This document shows, piece after piece, positions 7,797 to 16,736 of a stretch of 64,000 nt of DNA; position 1 is the first letter of the stretch, and the number at the start of each line of letters is the position of its first letter. This DNA is from Pseudomonas sp. BBP2017 (lineage in GTDB: Bacteria > Pseudomonadota > Gammaproteobacteria > Pseudomonadales > Pseudomonadaceae): the NCBI RefSeq assembly GCF_003024385.1, contig NZ_PVZN01000018.1, forward strand, positions 48,671 through 112,670, written 5' to 3'. Below the pieces are notes generated by a model. It saw nothing but the letters and a program-made list of their open reading frames with translations. It ran no database searches and was not told where the DNA came from. Made by a program: the position numbers and the translations under genes.

Positions 7797-10700
7797 TCAG
7801 CCCTTCTTCACCCTGAACCAGGCGGCATACAGCGCCGGCAGGAACAACAACGTCAACGCCGTCGCCACGATCAGCCCGCCCATGATCGCCACCGCCATAG
7901 GGCCGAAGAACACGCTGCGCGACAGCGGGATCATCGCCAGTACCGCCGCCAGCGCGGTCAGCACGATCGGCCGGAAACGCCGCACCGTCGCCTCGATAAT
8001 CGCCTGCCAACGGTCCAGTCCGGCAGCAATGTCCTGCTCAATCTGGTCGACCAGAATCACCGAGTTACGCATGATCATCCCCGACAGCGCGATCGTCCCG
8101 AGCATGGCGACAAAGCCAAATGGCTGACGGAACACCAGCAAGAACAGCGTCACCCCGATCAACCCCAGGGGCGCGGTGAGGAACACCATCACCGTGCGCG
8201 AGAAGCTGCGCAGTTGCAGCATCAGCAGGGTCAGCACCACCACGATAAACAGCGGCACGCCGGCGTTCACCGACTTCTGTCCACGCGTGGAATCTTCCAC
8301 GGTGCCACCAACGTCCAGCAGGTAACCATCCGGCAGTTCGGCACGCACCGAATCCAGGGTTGGCAGGATCTGCTTGACCAGGGTCACCGGCTGTTCCTTG
8401 CCGTAGATATCTGCCCGGACGGTAACGTTAGGCAGACGGTTGCGGTGCCAGATGACACCTTCCTCGAAACCGTATTCCAGCGTTGCCACCTGCGACAACG
8501 CCACGCTTTGGCCATTGTCGGTCGGCACCGCCAGGCTTGGCAGGTTGGCAAGCTCAGTGCGTTCCTGTCGGGTGCCGCGCAGCAGGATCTCGATCAGTTC
8601 GTTGTCTTCACGGAACTGGCTGACCGAGGAGCCGGTCAGCGAGCTCTGCAGGAACCTGGCAAGATTGGCCGTGCTCACCCCAAGGGCGCGGGCGCGGTCC
8701 TGGTCGATGTTGAGGTAGACCACCTTGCTCGGCTCTTCCCAATCCAGGTGCACGTTGACCACATGCGGGTTCTCGCGCACCTTGGCCGCCACCTTGCGGG
8801 CCAGGGCACGCACTTGCTCGATGTGCTCGCCGGTGACTCGGAACTGCACCGGATACCCTACAGGCGGGCCGTTCTCCAGGCGGGTGACCCGCGAGCGCAA
8901 ATCCGGGAACTCTTCATCAAGGGTGGCAATCAGCCAACTGCGCAGGGTTTCACGCTCTTCAATGGTCTTGGCGAGCACCACGAACTGGGCAAAGCTGGCC
9001 GCCGGTAATTGCTGATCCAGCGGCAGGTAGAAGCGCGGCGAACCGGTGCCGACATAGGCCACATAGTTATCGATACCCGCACGCTCTTTGAGCATCGCTT
9101 CCAGGCGCTTGACCTGTTCGGCGGTGTTGCTCAGCGACGCGCCTTCGGTCAGCTTCAGGTCAACCATCAGCTCCAGACGCCCGGATGCCGGGAAAAACTG
9201 TTGCGGCACGAAACGGAACAACAGGATGCTGCCGATGAACAACGCGATGGTCGCCACGATCACCGTCTTGCGCCGCTCCACACACCATCCCACCAGACGT
9301 CGTACACGCTGATAGAACGGCGTGCCGTATGGGTCAGGGCCGCCGTCAGCAGTGCCATGCTTGGCCGCATGCAGCTTGGCCAGGTCCGGTAGCAGGCGCT
9401 CGCCCAGATACGGCACAAACACCACCGCAGCAATCCACGAGGCAATCAGGGCGATGGTCACCACCTGGAAGATCGAACGGGTGTACTCACCAGTACCGGA
9501 CTGCGCCGTGGCGATCGGCAAGAACCCCGCAGCGGTGATCAGGGTACCGGTGAGCATCGGGAATGCCGTACTGGTCCAGGCGTAGCTTGCCGCCTTGATG
9601 CGGTCGAAGCCCTGCTCCATCTTGATCGCCATCATCTCGACGGCAATGATCGCATCGTCCACCAACAGCCCCAAGGCCAGTACCAGCGCCCCCAGGGAAA
9701 TCTTGTGCAGACCGATCCCCAGGTAATACATGGTGGCAAAGGTCATCGCCAGTACCAGTGGAATGGCCAAGGCCACCACCAGGCCGGTGCGCATGCCGAG
9801 CGAGAAGAAGCTCACCAGCAACACAATCGCCAGCGCCTCAACCAGTACCTGGACGAACTCGCCGACCCCGGTCTTCACCGCTGCCGGCTGATCCGATACT
9901 TTGCGCAGCTCCATACCGGCCGGGAGATTATCGGCAATACGCGCGAACTCGGCCTCCAGTGCCTTGCCCAGCACCAGGATATCGCCACCGGGCTTCATCG
10001 AGACGGCAAGGCCAAGGGCATCCTCGCCCATGAAACGCATACGCGGTGCGGGTGGGTCATTGAAGCCGCGGCGTACCTGAGCCACATCGCCGATACGGAA
10101 GGTGCGGTCGCCAACCCGGATCGGGAACTGCTCGATCTGCTCGACCGTGTCGAAGCGTCCGCTTACGCGTAGCTGCAAGCGCTCGCTGGGGGTCTCGAAG
10201 AAACCGGCGGTGCTGACAGCGTTCTGGTCTTCCAGCGCCTGCTGCACGGCCGCCAAGGGCAACCCCAGAGTCGCCAGTTTGAGGTTGGACAGTTCGATCC
10301 AGATCTTTTCGTCCTGCAGCCCCAACAGCTCGACCTTGCCCACGTCCTTGACCCGCTGCAGCTGGATCTGTACGCGATCGGCGTAGTCTTTGAGCACCGC
10401 GTAGTCAAAACCTTCACCGGTCAGTGCGTAGATGTTGCCAAAGGTGGTGCCGAATTCATCATTGAAGAACGGCCCCTGGATTCCGGGTGGCAGGGTGTGA
10501 CGGATGTCAGCGACTTTCTTGCGGATCTGATACCAGAGTTCGGGGATATCCGCCGAATGCATCGAATCACGGGCCATGAAGGTGACCTGGGACTCACCAG
10601 GGCGCGAGAACGAGACAATCCTCTCGTACTCACCGGTCTCCATCAGCTTCTTTTCAATGCGCTCGGTGACCTGGCGCGAGACCTCCTCGGCGCTGGCCCC

Positions 10701-10862
10701 CGGCCAGTTGGTGCGAATCACCATGGCCTTGAAGGTGAAGGGCGGGTCTTCGCTCTGCCCCAGTTTGGTGTAAGACAACGCGCCGACCACAGCCAGCAGA
10801 ATCATCAGGAACAGCACAATCTGCCGATTGCGCAGGGCCCAGGCGGAAAGGTTGAAACCCAT
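7797..10862 (-). CDS. RND-family multidrug efflux inner-membrane transporter
   Basis: A 1021-residue proton-driven efflux transporter of the RND superfamily in the inner membrane. Expected features are present: an N-terminal membrane helix at about 13-30 (IVLFLMILLAVVGALSY), a large periplasmic loop, the TM4 aspartate pair (Asp402-Asp403 in LGLLVDDAI), a second loop, and a C-terminal helix bundle ending YAAWFRVKKG. Length is normal for the family. It follows the adaptor gene by 6 bases, forming an operon divergent from a TetR gene. No outer-membrane channel gene is adjacent, so it presumably uses a shared OprM/TolC-type channel. The substrate cannot be predicted. Confidence 0.95.
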   Translation of the reverse strand: MGFNLSAWALRNRQIVLFLMILLAVVGALSYTKLGQSEDPPFTFKAMVIRTNWPGASAEEVSRQVTERIEKKLMETGEYERIVSFSRPGESQVTFMARDSMHSADIPELWYQIRKKVADIRHTLPPGIQGPFFNDEFGTTFGNIYALTGEGFDYAVLKDYADRVQIQLQRVKDVGKVELLGLQDEKIWIELSNLKLATLGLPLAAVQQALEDQNAVSTAGFFETPSERLQLRVSGRFDTVEQIEQFPIRVGDRTFRIGDVAQVRRGFNDPPAPRMRFMGEDALGLAVSMKPGGDILVLGKALEAEFARIADNLPAGMELRKVSDQPAAVKTGVGEFVQVLVEALAIVLLVSFFSLGMRTGLVVALAIPLVLAMTFATMYYLGIGLHKISLGALVLALGLLVDDAIIAVEMMAIKMEQGFDRIKAASYAWTSTAFPMLTGTLITAAGFLPIATAQSGTGEYTRSIFQVVTIALIASWIAAVVFVPYLGERLLPDLAKLHAAKHGTADGGPDPYGTPFYQRVRRLVGWCVERRKTVIVATIALFIGSILLFRFVPQQFFPASGRLELMVDLKLTEGASLSNTAEQVKRLEAMLKERAGIDNYVAYVGTGSPRFYLPLDQQLPAASFAQFVVLAKTIEERETLRSWLIATLDEEFPDLRSRVTRLENGPPVGYPVQFRVTGEHIEQVRALARKVAAKVRENPHVVNVHLDWEEPSKVVYLNIDQDRARALGVSTANLARFLQSSLTGSSVSQFREDNELIEILLRGTRQERTELANLPSLAVPTDNGQSVALSQVATLEYGFEEGVIWHRNRLPNVTVRADIYGKEQPVTLVKQILPTLDSVRAELPDGYLLDVGGTVEDSTRGQKSVNAGVPLFIVVVLTLLMLQLRSFSRTVMVFLTAPLGLIGVTLFLLVFRQPFGFVAMLGTIALSGMIMRNSVILVDQIEQDIAAGLDRWQAIIEATVRRFRPIVLTALAAVLAMIPLSRSVFFGPMAVAIMGGLIVATALTLLFLPALYAAWFRVKKG

Positions 10863-10868
10863 CGGGAC

Positions 10869-11969
10869 TTACTCCTTGGCCGCCAGATTCACCACACGAT
10901 TGGAACGATCCACCGGACGCACCTGTTGCCCCTCCTGGAGCACATGCACGCCGGCCGCCACTACCCAGTCCGAAGCATTGAGGCCTTCGAGCACCGCCAC
11001 ACTGGTTTCGCCATAGGGCCCCACGCGCACTGGAACGCGCTTGAGGGTATTGTTGGCCTCCACACGCCAGACATAGGTCTGGCCGTTCTCAGCGGTCAAC
11101 GCCGACAGCGGCACGGCCAACGGCACCTGTTCGGCATGCTGGATGAACACCCGGGCGCTCTGGCCAAGCTCTGCTGGCACCTTGCCGGCGCTGAAGGCGA
11201 TCCGCGCGGCGTAGGTCCGCGAACGCGGATCGGCCGAGGGTGAGAGTTCGCGAATGCGTCCGTTGAAGCGTTGATCCGGTTGCGACCACAGCTCGACCGC
11301 CACCGGCTGGCCGACCTTGAAGTGACCGAACTGCTGTTCCGGCAGGCCGATCAACACCTCACGCTCGCCATCGGCAGCCAGCGTGAATACGGTCTGACCG
11401 GCAGCAACCACCTGGCCCACTTCGACCTGACGCTTGGCGATCACCCCGTCCTGCGAGGCGCGCAGCACGGCGTATTCAGCCTGGTTGCCGGCCACGTCAA
11501 ATTCAGCACGCACCTGCTTGAGGCGGGCCAGACCGGCACGGTAGAGGTTTTCGCTATTGTCGTACTGGGAACGGCTGACCATTTGCCGATCGAGCAGGGT
11601 CTTGTAGCGGTCACGCTCGGCCTTGACCAGGTTCAGGTTGGCTTCGGCGGCGGCCAGTTGCGCTCGACTGGCCTCCAGCTGCAGGCGCACATCCTGCGGG
11701 TCCAGTTCGGCCAACGGTTGCTCGGCCTTGACCCGCTGCCCCTCCTCCACCAGACGTTTGCTGACCTTGCCGCCGATACGGAACGCCAGCTCCGGCTCGA
11801 AGCGCGCCCGCACCTCGCCCGGGTAGCTGTCGGCAGCGGCGCTGGCCGGTTGCGGCTGCACCACCATGGCGGGGCGCGGGGAACTCTGTGGCGCGCTCTC
11901 CTGCCCGCAAGCAGCGAGCAGCAAGGCAAGACCGACAGGCAGAGCGAGGGGCAAGGCATGGCGCAACAT
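10869..11969 (-). CDS. RND efflux periplasmic adaptor (membrane fusion) lipoprotein
   Basis: A 366-residue HlyD/AcrA-type adaptor linking the inner-membrane pump to an outer-membrane channel. The signal peptide ends in LLAAC, so Cys21 should be lipidated. Next come a first lipoyl half (PGEVRARFEPELAFRIGGKV), a coiled-coil hairpin rich in Ala, Arg and Gln (about residues 95-165), the second lipoyl half and a beta-barrel domain. It is the first gene of the two-gene operon with the transporter. The divergent TetR repressor at 12130 and the palindrome at 12006-12021 suggest repression relieved by a ligand. Confidence 0.94.
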   Translation of the reverse strand: MLRHALPLALPVGLALLLAACGQESAPQSSPRPAMVVQPQPASAAADSYPGEVRARFEPELAFRIGGKVSKRLVEEGQRVKAEQPLAELDPQDVRLQLEASRAQLAAAEANLNLVKAERDRYKTLLDRQMVSRSQYDNSENLYRAGLARLKQVRAEFDVAGNQAEYAVLRASQDGVIAKRQVEVGQVVAAGQTVFTLAADGEREVLIGLPEQQFGHFKVGQPVAVELWSQPDQRFNGRIRELSPSADPRSRTYAARIAFSAGKVPAELGQSARVFIQHAEQVPLAVPLSALTAENGQTYVWRVEANNTLKRVPVRVGPYGETSVAVLEGLNASDWVVAAGVHVLQEGQQVRPVDRSNRVVNLAAKE

Positions 11970-12005
11970 GATGAATGACCTTTCGCGAGTGGCGCTTTGA
12001 ATATT

Positions 12006-12021
12006 TATACTGGCGAGTATA
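12006..12021. promoter_or_regulatory. Palindromic operator between the RND operon and tetR gene
   Basis: TATACTGGCGAGTATA is an inverted repeat with perfect 6-base arms and a 4-base centre. It lies in the AT-rich divergent spacer, 37 bases upstream of the adaptor start and 109 bases before the tetR start. Size and placement fit a TetR-family operator overlapping the -10 region of the pump promoter. Binding by the adjacent regulator is inferred. Confidence 0.6.
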
Positions 12022-12129
12022 TTAAATCAGCGCACTCCACCGGGGAAGCGTCAGGTCAAGAGAAAAAACGCATTAACAGGCTTTCGTTATGACGATATCT
12101 GCCAGCCCGGGAAGGGGCGGCGATGTACC

Positions 12130-12798
12130 ATGTCCACTTACCGGAATCTGTACAAGTTACCCATGCCCAACGATCTCACCGCTCCCGTCGGCCCCGGCCG
12201 GCCCAAGGACCTGGCAAAACGCCAGGCCATTCTCGAGGCGGCCAAGCAGCTGTTTCTTACCCTTGGCTATGCCAGCACCAGCATGGATGCGGTCGCGACA
12301 GCGGCAGGTGTTTCAAAATTGACGGTCTACAGCCACTTCACTGACAAGGAGACGCTGTTCACTGCGGCGATCTCTGCCACCTGCACGGCGCAGTTGCCGG
12401 AGCTGATCTTCGAGTTGCCCGACAGCGTGCCGCTGGAGCAGGTGCTGCTCAACATCGGTTGTGGTTTTCAGGCGTTGATCAGCAGCGACCAGTCAGTGCA
12501 ACTGACCCGGCTGATCATGACCTTGGGTACCCAGGACCCCAAGCTCAGCCAGATCTTCTTCGAGGCCGGCCCGTTGCGGGTCCTGCGCGAAATGGAGGTG
12601 TTGCTGCAGCGCGTCGACCAGCGTGGCCTGTTGCGCATCGAGCATCCCGACAAGGCGGCGGAACACTTCTTCTGCCTGCTCAAAGGCGCGCCGAACTATC
12701 GCTTGCTGCTCGGCTATGCCCCGGCCCTGGACGCCGAAGCCGCCCAGGCCCATGTCGAAGAAGTGGTGAAGATGTTCATGCGCGCGTATCGACCCTGA
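12130..12798 (+). CDS. TetR/AcrR-family regulator of the adjacent efflux operon
   Basis: A 222-residue one-component repressor. The N-terminal helix-turn-helix is clear at about residues 28-75 (KRQAILEAAKQLFLTLGYASTSMDAVATAAGVSKLTVYSHF), followed by an all-helical ligand and dimer domain resembling the TetR_C family of AcrR-like proteins. It is divergent from the RND operon, the usual arrangement for a local efflux repressor. The start is not certain: ATG at 12130 has a distant GAAGGGG, and ATG at 12163 has no clear ribosome site but would still keep the whole DNA-binding domain. The gene is convergent with rsmJ, with no spacer. Confidence 0.88.
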   Translation: MSTYRNLYKLPMPNDLTAPVGPGRPKDLAKRQAILEAAKQLFLTLGYASTSMDAVATAAGVSKLTVYSHFTDKETLFTAAISATCTAQLPELIFELPDSVPLEQVLLNIGCGFQALISSDQSVQLTRLIMTLGTQDPKLSQIFFEAGPLRVLREMEVLLQRVDQRGLLRIEHPDKAAEHFFCLLKGAPNYRLLLGYAPALDAEAAQAHVEEVVKMFMRAYRP

Positions 12799-13578
12799 TC
12801 AGGCCTTGAGGGCTTTTTTCGGGTAGATGTCGTAACGGCTCGACTTGCCTTCCAGGCTGTGGCTGGGCTTGGGCCCGTCGATGATCGGCGCCTTGCGCGG
12901 GCGCTTGACCACCACCCGGTGGCTGGCCAGGGCCAGGGCTGCTTCAAGCAGCGCTGGCGCATCCAGGTCATCGCCGACCAAGGGGCGAAATACGCGCATT
13001 TCCTTTTTCACCAGGGCGCTCTTGTCGCGGTGCGGGAACATCGGGTCAAGGTAGATCACCTGTGGCGGCTCGCCCTGCCAGTTGCGCATGCGCTCGATGG
13101 CATTACCAGTGAGCAGTTGCATGCGCGCGACGATCGGGCCGACCTCGGCGTCAGTCGCAGCCCGTGCCAGACCATCCTCCAGCAGCGCGGCGACCAGCGG
13201 CTGGCGCTCGATCAGGGTCATCTGGCAACCCAGGCTGGCCAATACGAAAGCATCCTTACCCAGCCCCGCTGTGGCATCGAGCACCTGCGGGCGCACGCCT
13301 TGAGCAATGCCCACGGCCTTGGCAATCATCTGCCCGCTGCCGCCACCGAACACCCGCCGATGCGCTGCCGCGCCTTCGACAAAGTCGACACGTACCGGAC
13401 CAGGCGCCTGCGGTCCGAGCTGCTGGATCTGCAGGCCGCTTTCGCCGACCTGCACGGCGAAAGCGGCGTTATCGTCCGCCACAGGCAGGTCCAGGCGCTG
13501 CGCCCACTCTTGAGCCTTGGCCTGATAATCGGCTGTCAGTGCCTCGACCCGGATACCGCCGTCCGCCAGTTGCTCCAC
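12799..13578 (-). CDS. rsmJ: 16S rRNA (guanine1516-N2)-methyltransferase RsmJ
   Basis: SAM-dependent rRNA methyltransferase of the RsmJ (YhiQ) family, about 259 residues. The family signature VDFVEGAAAHRRVFGGGSGQMIAKAVG is followed by the SAM motif DATAGLGKDAF and the catalytic-type motif YLDPMFPHR. The C-terminal segment VVVKRPRKAPIIDG is also typical. I chose GTG at 13578 because AGGA sits 7 bases upstream; a TTG at 13584 lies too close to that site. The gene ends directly against the convergent tetR stop. Target base from E. coli knowledge. Confidence 0.92.
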   Translation of the reverse strand: MEQLADGGIRVEALTADYQAKAQEWAQRLDLPVADDNAAFAVQVGESGLQIQQLGPQAPGPVRVDFVEGAAAHRRVFGGGSGQMIAKAVGIAQGVRPQVLDATAGLGKDAFVLASLGCQMTLIERQPLVAALLEDGLARAATDAEVGPIVARMQLLTGNAIERMRNWQGEPPQVIYLDPMFPHRDKSALVKKEMRVFRPLVGDDLDAPALLEAALALASHRVVVKRPRKAPIIDGPKPSHSLEGKSSRYDIYPKKALKA

Positions 13579-13676
13579 CTTCAAATCCTGTACTCAAAAA
13601 AATTAAATGATCGTCGGCCACGGCCGATATACGAAGTATTCGCTATTTTGCCAGACCTTCACGGCCCGCGACTGCC

Positions 13677-14297
13677 ATGACCGACATTCTTCAGCTCAGC
13701 TCAGGTTACTTATCGCCCGTTGGCGATTATGGCCGGCACAATACCCAGGCACTGGGCGGCGTCAGCCACCTGTGGCAGGACTTTTTTGCCCGCGCCCTGG
13801 CCGAGCAACAGGCTGAAGGCAAGCAAGCGGACAGCGTCGCCGTCGAGTCATTCGACCAAGCCACTGGCGAGCCACTGGGCGGTAGCCGGGTCCTGGCACA
13901 GATTCATACGCAGCGCCTGTGCAATGTCCAGGACACCGAGATTGCCCCACCCGAACCCTTGTTCCTGCCGATCGCCGAGTTTGAGCCGGAACTGCTGGAG
14001 AAGCTCGCTCCCCCCTTCAGCGACGTTGAACTGATCGAACAACAGCGCCAGCTGGATATCAGCAATACCTGGGTTCGCCCAGTGGTGATGGGCCAGGGCC
14101 ATCCACTGCCTGAACCCGGGCCCGCGCCAACACCAAAAGCGCTGTACCTGCCAATCGCCGAGTTCGAAATGGAGCTGCTGGATAAAGCCCCTGAACCGTT
14201 CGACGAACCGACCCTGGTGGCCCAGCAATCAGCACTCGACTTCGACACCCGCTGGGCCCGTCCAGTGGTGCTGAACAACGTACGCATCGCTGCCTGA
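13677..14297 (+). CDS. Hypothetical protein with an internal 44-residue duplication
   Basis: A 206-residue soluble protein I do not recognise. Residues 94-137 and 155-198 are two copies of the same unit at an exact offset of 61. Each has L-x-LPIAEFE-x-ELL at the front, a Pro-Phe turn, a Gln-Gln pair and D-x-x-x-x-W-x-RPVV at the end. A Pro-rich linker separates them. The first 90 residues (DYGRHNTQALGGVSHLWQDFF) are unique. It lacks a signal peptide and membrane segments. It is divergent from rsmJ and convergent with the extensin-like gene. The repeat suggests a binding or scaffold role, but nothing here proves it. Confidence 0.8.
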   Translation: MTDILQLSSGYLSPVGDYGRHNTQALGGVSHLWQDFFARALAEQQAEGKQADSVAVESFDQATGEPLGGSRVLAQIHTQRLCNVQDTEIAPPEPLFLPIAEFEPELLEKLAPPFSDVELIEQQRQLDISNTWVRPVVMGQGHPLPEPGPAPTPKALYLPIAEFEMELLDKAPEPFDEPTLVAQQSALDFDTRWARPVVLNNVRIAA

Positions 14298-14300
14298 GCC

Positions 14301-14993
14301 TCAGCGGCAGATCTGCCAGAAACCCATATCCAGATGGAAGTGATTGTGATGGGCAGCGTTGTAGTCCGGCCCAAGCACAGTATTGAAACTGTCGCAGGCA
14401 CTGGCATGCACATCCCTTAGAAAGCGGGCCTTGGCGCCCTCCCCCGGCCAGTCCTTGAGCAACTGGATTCGCTGACCGTCGGCCAGACGAAAACCGGCGA
14501 TATCCAGGGCATTGGCCGAAGCATGCTGGCTGAGCCGGCCGTCCTTGCGGTTGTACATGTTGCGACAGGCATAGCTGCCCACGTGATCGACTTGCACCAC
14601 CGCTTGGGAAAATGCGCGCTGCGCTGCAGGCTGCAAGGTATGCTGCTCGAACAGCGCGTAGGCCACCGCCAGCGGGCAACTGGCCAGGAAGCTGCTGCTC
14701 AGGCGCACAGACGAGCCTTCGATCCGCAACACATTTTCCAGCGCACAGGGTGCGTCAGGCGGGCTGTCGGCCTGTTGGCGATAACGCAGGTCCGAAGTCG
14801 CCAAGGCTTGCGCGCAAAGCTGCGGATTGTCCTGCAAACGCCCGAGTTTATAAGCCGTCAGCAGGTTCGGCGGCTCACGCACATCAAGCACTGCCCAGGG
14901 ATTCCAGGGATCCGGCAGGCGCCAGCCCTGACGCCAGCCATACACCGACAAACCCACCGACACCAGGCACAGCAGCAGTATCCACTTGCGCAT
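14301..14993 (-). CDS. Extensin-like C-terminal domain protein, exported or membrane-anchored
   Basis: A 230-residue protein with an N-terminal hydrophobic segment (WILLLCLVSVGLSVYGW) acting as signal anchor, followed by an extensin-like_C domain. The domain shows the conserved SFLASCPLAVAYALFEQHTLQPAA start, the CRNMYNRKDGRLSQHASANALDIAGF block and the closing AAHHNHFHLDMGFWQIC. The His and Asp pattern (SQHA, ALDI, HNHFH) resembles D-Ala-D-Ala carboxypeptidase-like metal sites, so a peptidoglycan role is possible but unproven. It follows the PEP-mutase-like gene by 6 bases on the same strand, so the two are likely co-transcribed. Confidence 0.85.
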   Translation of the reverse strand: MRKWILLLCLVSVGLSVYGWRQGWRLPDPWNPWAVLDVREPPNLLTAYKLGRLQDNPQLCAQALATSDLRYRQQADSPPDAPCALENVLRIEGSSVRLSSSFLASCPLAVAYALFEQHTLQPAAQRAFSQAVVQVDHVGSYACRNMYNRKDGRLSQHASANALDIAGFRLADGQRIQLLKDWPGEGAKARFLRDVHASACDSFNTVLGPDYNAAHHNHFHLDMGFWQICR

Positions 14994-14999
14994 ACCGGC

Positions 15000-15830
15000 T
15001 CAACGCCTGAACAGCTGGTTCAACTGATCGAACGGCATTGCCTGTTCGCCATAGGTAAATGTGCCCTGACCCAGGATTTCCTCGGCGCCCCGGTAAAACG
15101 CACCATAGGCTGCACGCATCAGCGACGAGCCGACACTGATGCGCCGCACGCCCAGGTCCTGCAACTGGTTGACGCTCAAATGCACACCACTCATGCCCAT
15201 CAGCACGTTCACAGGTTTGGGCGCGACGGCCTGGACCACCGCCCGGATTTCATCTGCCGTACGCAATCCCGGGGCATACAGGACATCCGCCCCGGCTTCG
15301 GCAAATGCCTGTAAGCGGGCGATGGTGTCTTCCAGATCCATGCGCCCATGCAGCAGGTTTTCCGCGCGGGCACAGAGCATGAAGGGGAAGTCCAGACTGC
15401 GCGCGGCGGCCACCGCCGCTTCGACCCGCTCCACTGCGTGATGGAAACTGTAAATCGGCTCATCGGGATTGCTGCTGGCATCCTCGATGGAACCGCCCAC
15501 CAGGCCTGCCTGCGCGCCCTGCACAATCGCCTCGGCGCAGCCTTTGGGATCATCGCCGAAACCGTTCTCCAGGTCAGCCGCCACCGGCAATGCCGTGGCA
15601 TCGACAATGGCACGGACATTGTCCAGGGTTTCTTCCAGAGTCATGGCGCCTTCGGCGTCCGGCCGCCCCAAGGAGAACGCCAGGCCGGCACTGGTGGTCG
15701 CCAGCGCCTCGAAACCGAGGCTGGCCAGCAGCTTGGCGGAGCCGGCATCCCAGGGGTTGGCGATGAGGAACGCACGATCGCGCTCATGCAGGGCTTTGAA
15801 TGCTTCAGCACGCAGGGTTTGTACATCCAT
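15000..15830 (-). CDS. Isocitrate lyase/PEP mutase-superfamily enzyme
   Basis: A 276-residue cytoplasmic TIM-barrel enzyme. Family features include FLIANPWDAGSAKLLASLGFEALATTSAGLAFSLGRPD at the start, the metal-binding stretch PVAADLENGFGDDP, and SIEDA. It lacks the KKCGH-type catalytic loop of true isocitrate lyase. It is closer to the carboxyphosphonoenolpyruvate mutase/oxaloacetase-like subfamily, where the reaction is usually C-C or C-P bond cleavage; the actual substrate is unknown. The ATG at 15830 has GGAG 8 bases upstream and is preferred to a GTG two codons earlier. Confidence 0.88.
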   Translation of the reverse strand: MDVQTLRAEAFKALHERDRAFLIANPWDAGSAKLLASLGFEALATTSAGLAFSLGRPDAEGAMTLEETLDNVRAIVDATALPVAADLENGFGDDPKGCAEAIVQGAQAGLVGGSIEDASSNPDEPIYSFHHAVERVEAAVAAARSLDFPFMLCARAENLLHGRMDLEDTIARLQAFAEAGADVLYAPGLRTADEIRAVVQAVAPKPVNVLMGMSGVHLSVNQLQDLGVRRISVGSSLMRAAYGAFYRGAEEILGQGTFTYGEQAMPFDQLNQLFRR

Positions 15831-15863
15831 GATCACGACTCCCGGGCAGGCGGCAGGACGCGT

Positions 15864-16733
15864 TCAGAGCAGGCCGAGTTGTTCGGCTTCAGGCGTCCTG
15901 TCCAGTTCAGGCAAGGCCGGCAATCCCGGCAGGCGCTCCATCAGTCCCCGATGGAAACGCTGCGCCAGGGCAGCGGCCAGGCGATTATCGGCAGTATGCA
16001 GGAAAACATAGGGGCTACGTCCTTCCTCGATCCACCGCGCCACTTTGTCTATCCATGGCAACAGAAACGGTTCATTGGCCGCCAGTTCCGGATGGCCGAT
16101 GAAGCGTACCTGCGGATGCTGACTGAAGGCGGTGGGCCGTGGCGGTACCCGCGGCTTTTTCGACTGTGCATGGAGCACGCCTGGGTCAGTCGAGGTACAG
16201 CTGAACAGCGCACGCGGATCCAGGCAGATGCGCTCGACACCACGCCCCTGCAGCAAGCGATTGAGCATGCGCTCTTCATCGCCCTTGGCGAAGAACGCGC
16301 GGTTGCGCACCTCAACGGCGACAGGCACGTCGACCTCGTCAAGAAAGGCGACCAGCTCTCCTATCCGCGTCGGGCCGAAGGTCGCCGGCAATTGCAGCCA
16401 GTAGGGCGCCACGCGTGCACCCAGTGGGTTGAGCAGTTCAATGAAGCTCTGCGCCGCAACCAACTGCCCGCGCAAGTCACCGCCGTGGCTGATATCGCCA
16501 GGGAACTTGGCGGTGAAACGAAAGTGCGCGGGCATGACCTGCGCCCAGCGTTCGACAGTCGCCGGGGCCGGTCGGGCATAAAAGGTGGTGTTGCCTTCTA
16601 CCGCATTGAAGAGCTGGCTGTAGAGGCCGAGAAACTCGCCGGTTTTAGCGTCCGCCGGGTACAGGTACTCGCGCCAGGCGTTTTCACTCCAGGAAGGACA
16701 ACCAAGAAAATAGGGAAGCGTGGACAGACTCAT
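15864..16733 (-). CDS. DUF72 domain protein
   Basis: A 289-residue TIM-barrel-like protein of the widespread DUF72 (YecE) family, of unknown biochemical function. The typical start is present (LPYFLGCPSWSENAWREYLYP), followed by the family's Tyr-, Phe- and Trp-rich strands (LYSQLFNAVEGNTTFYARP), HFRFTAKFPGDISH, and VEVRNRAFF. No signal peptide. It follows a small conserved gene by 3 bases on the same strand and is probably translated from the same mRNA. Confidence 0.9.
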   Translation of the reverse strand: MSLSTLPYFLGCPSWSENAWREYLYPADAKTGEFLGLYSQLFNAVEGNTTFYARPAPATVERWAQVMPAHFRFTAKFPGDISHGGDLRGQLVAAQSFIELLNPLGARVAPYWLQLPATFGPTRIGELVAFLDEVDVPVAVEVRNRAFFAKGDEERMLNRLLQGRGVERICLDPRALFSCTSTDPGVLHAQSKKPRVPPRPTAFSQHPQVRFIGHPELAANEPFLLPWIDKVARWIEEGRSPYVFLHTADNRLAAALAQRFHRGLMERLPGLPALPELDRTPEAEQLGLL

Positions 16734-16736
16734 CCA

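Noticed and set aside
7788..9008. Long plus-strand reading frame opposite the RND transporter gene
   Set aside because: It is an antisense shadow with low-complexity Arg/His/Gln composition and no ribosome site; the opposite strand has a complete, well-conserved transporter.
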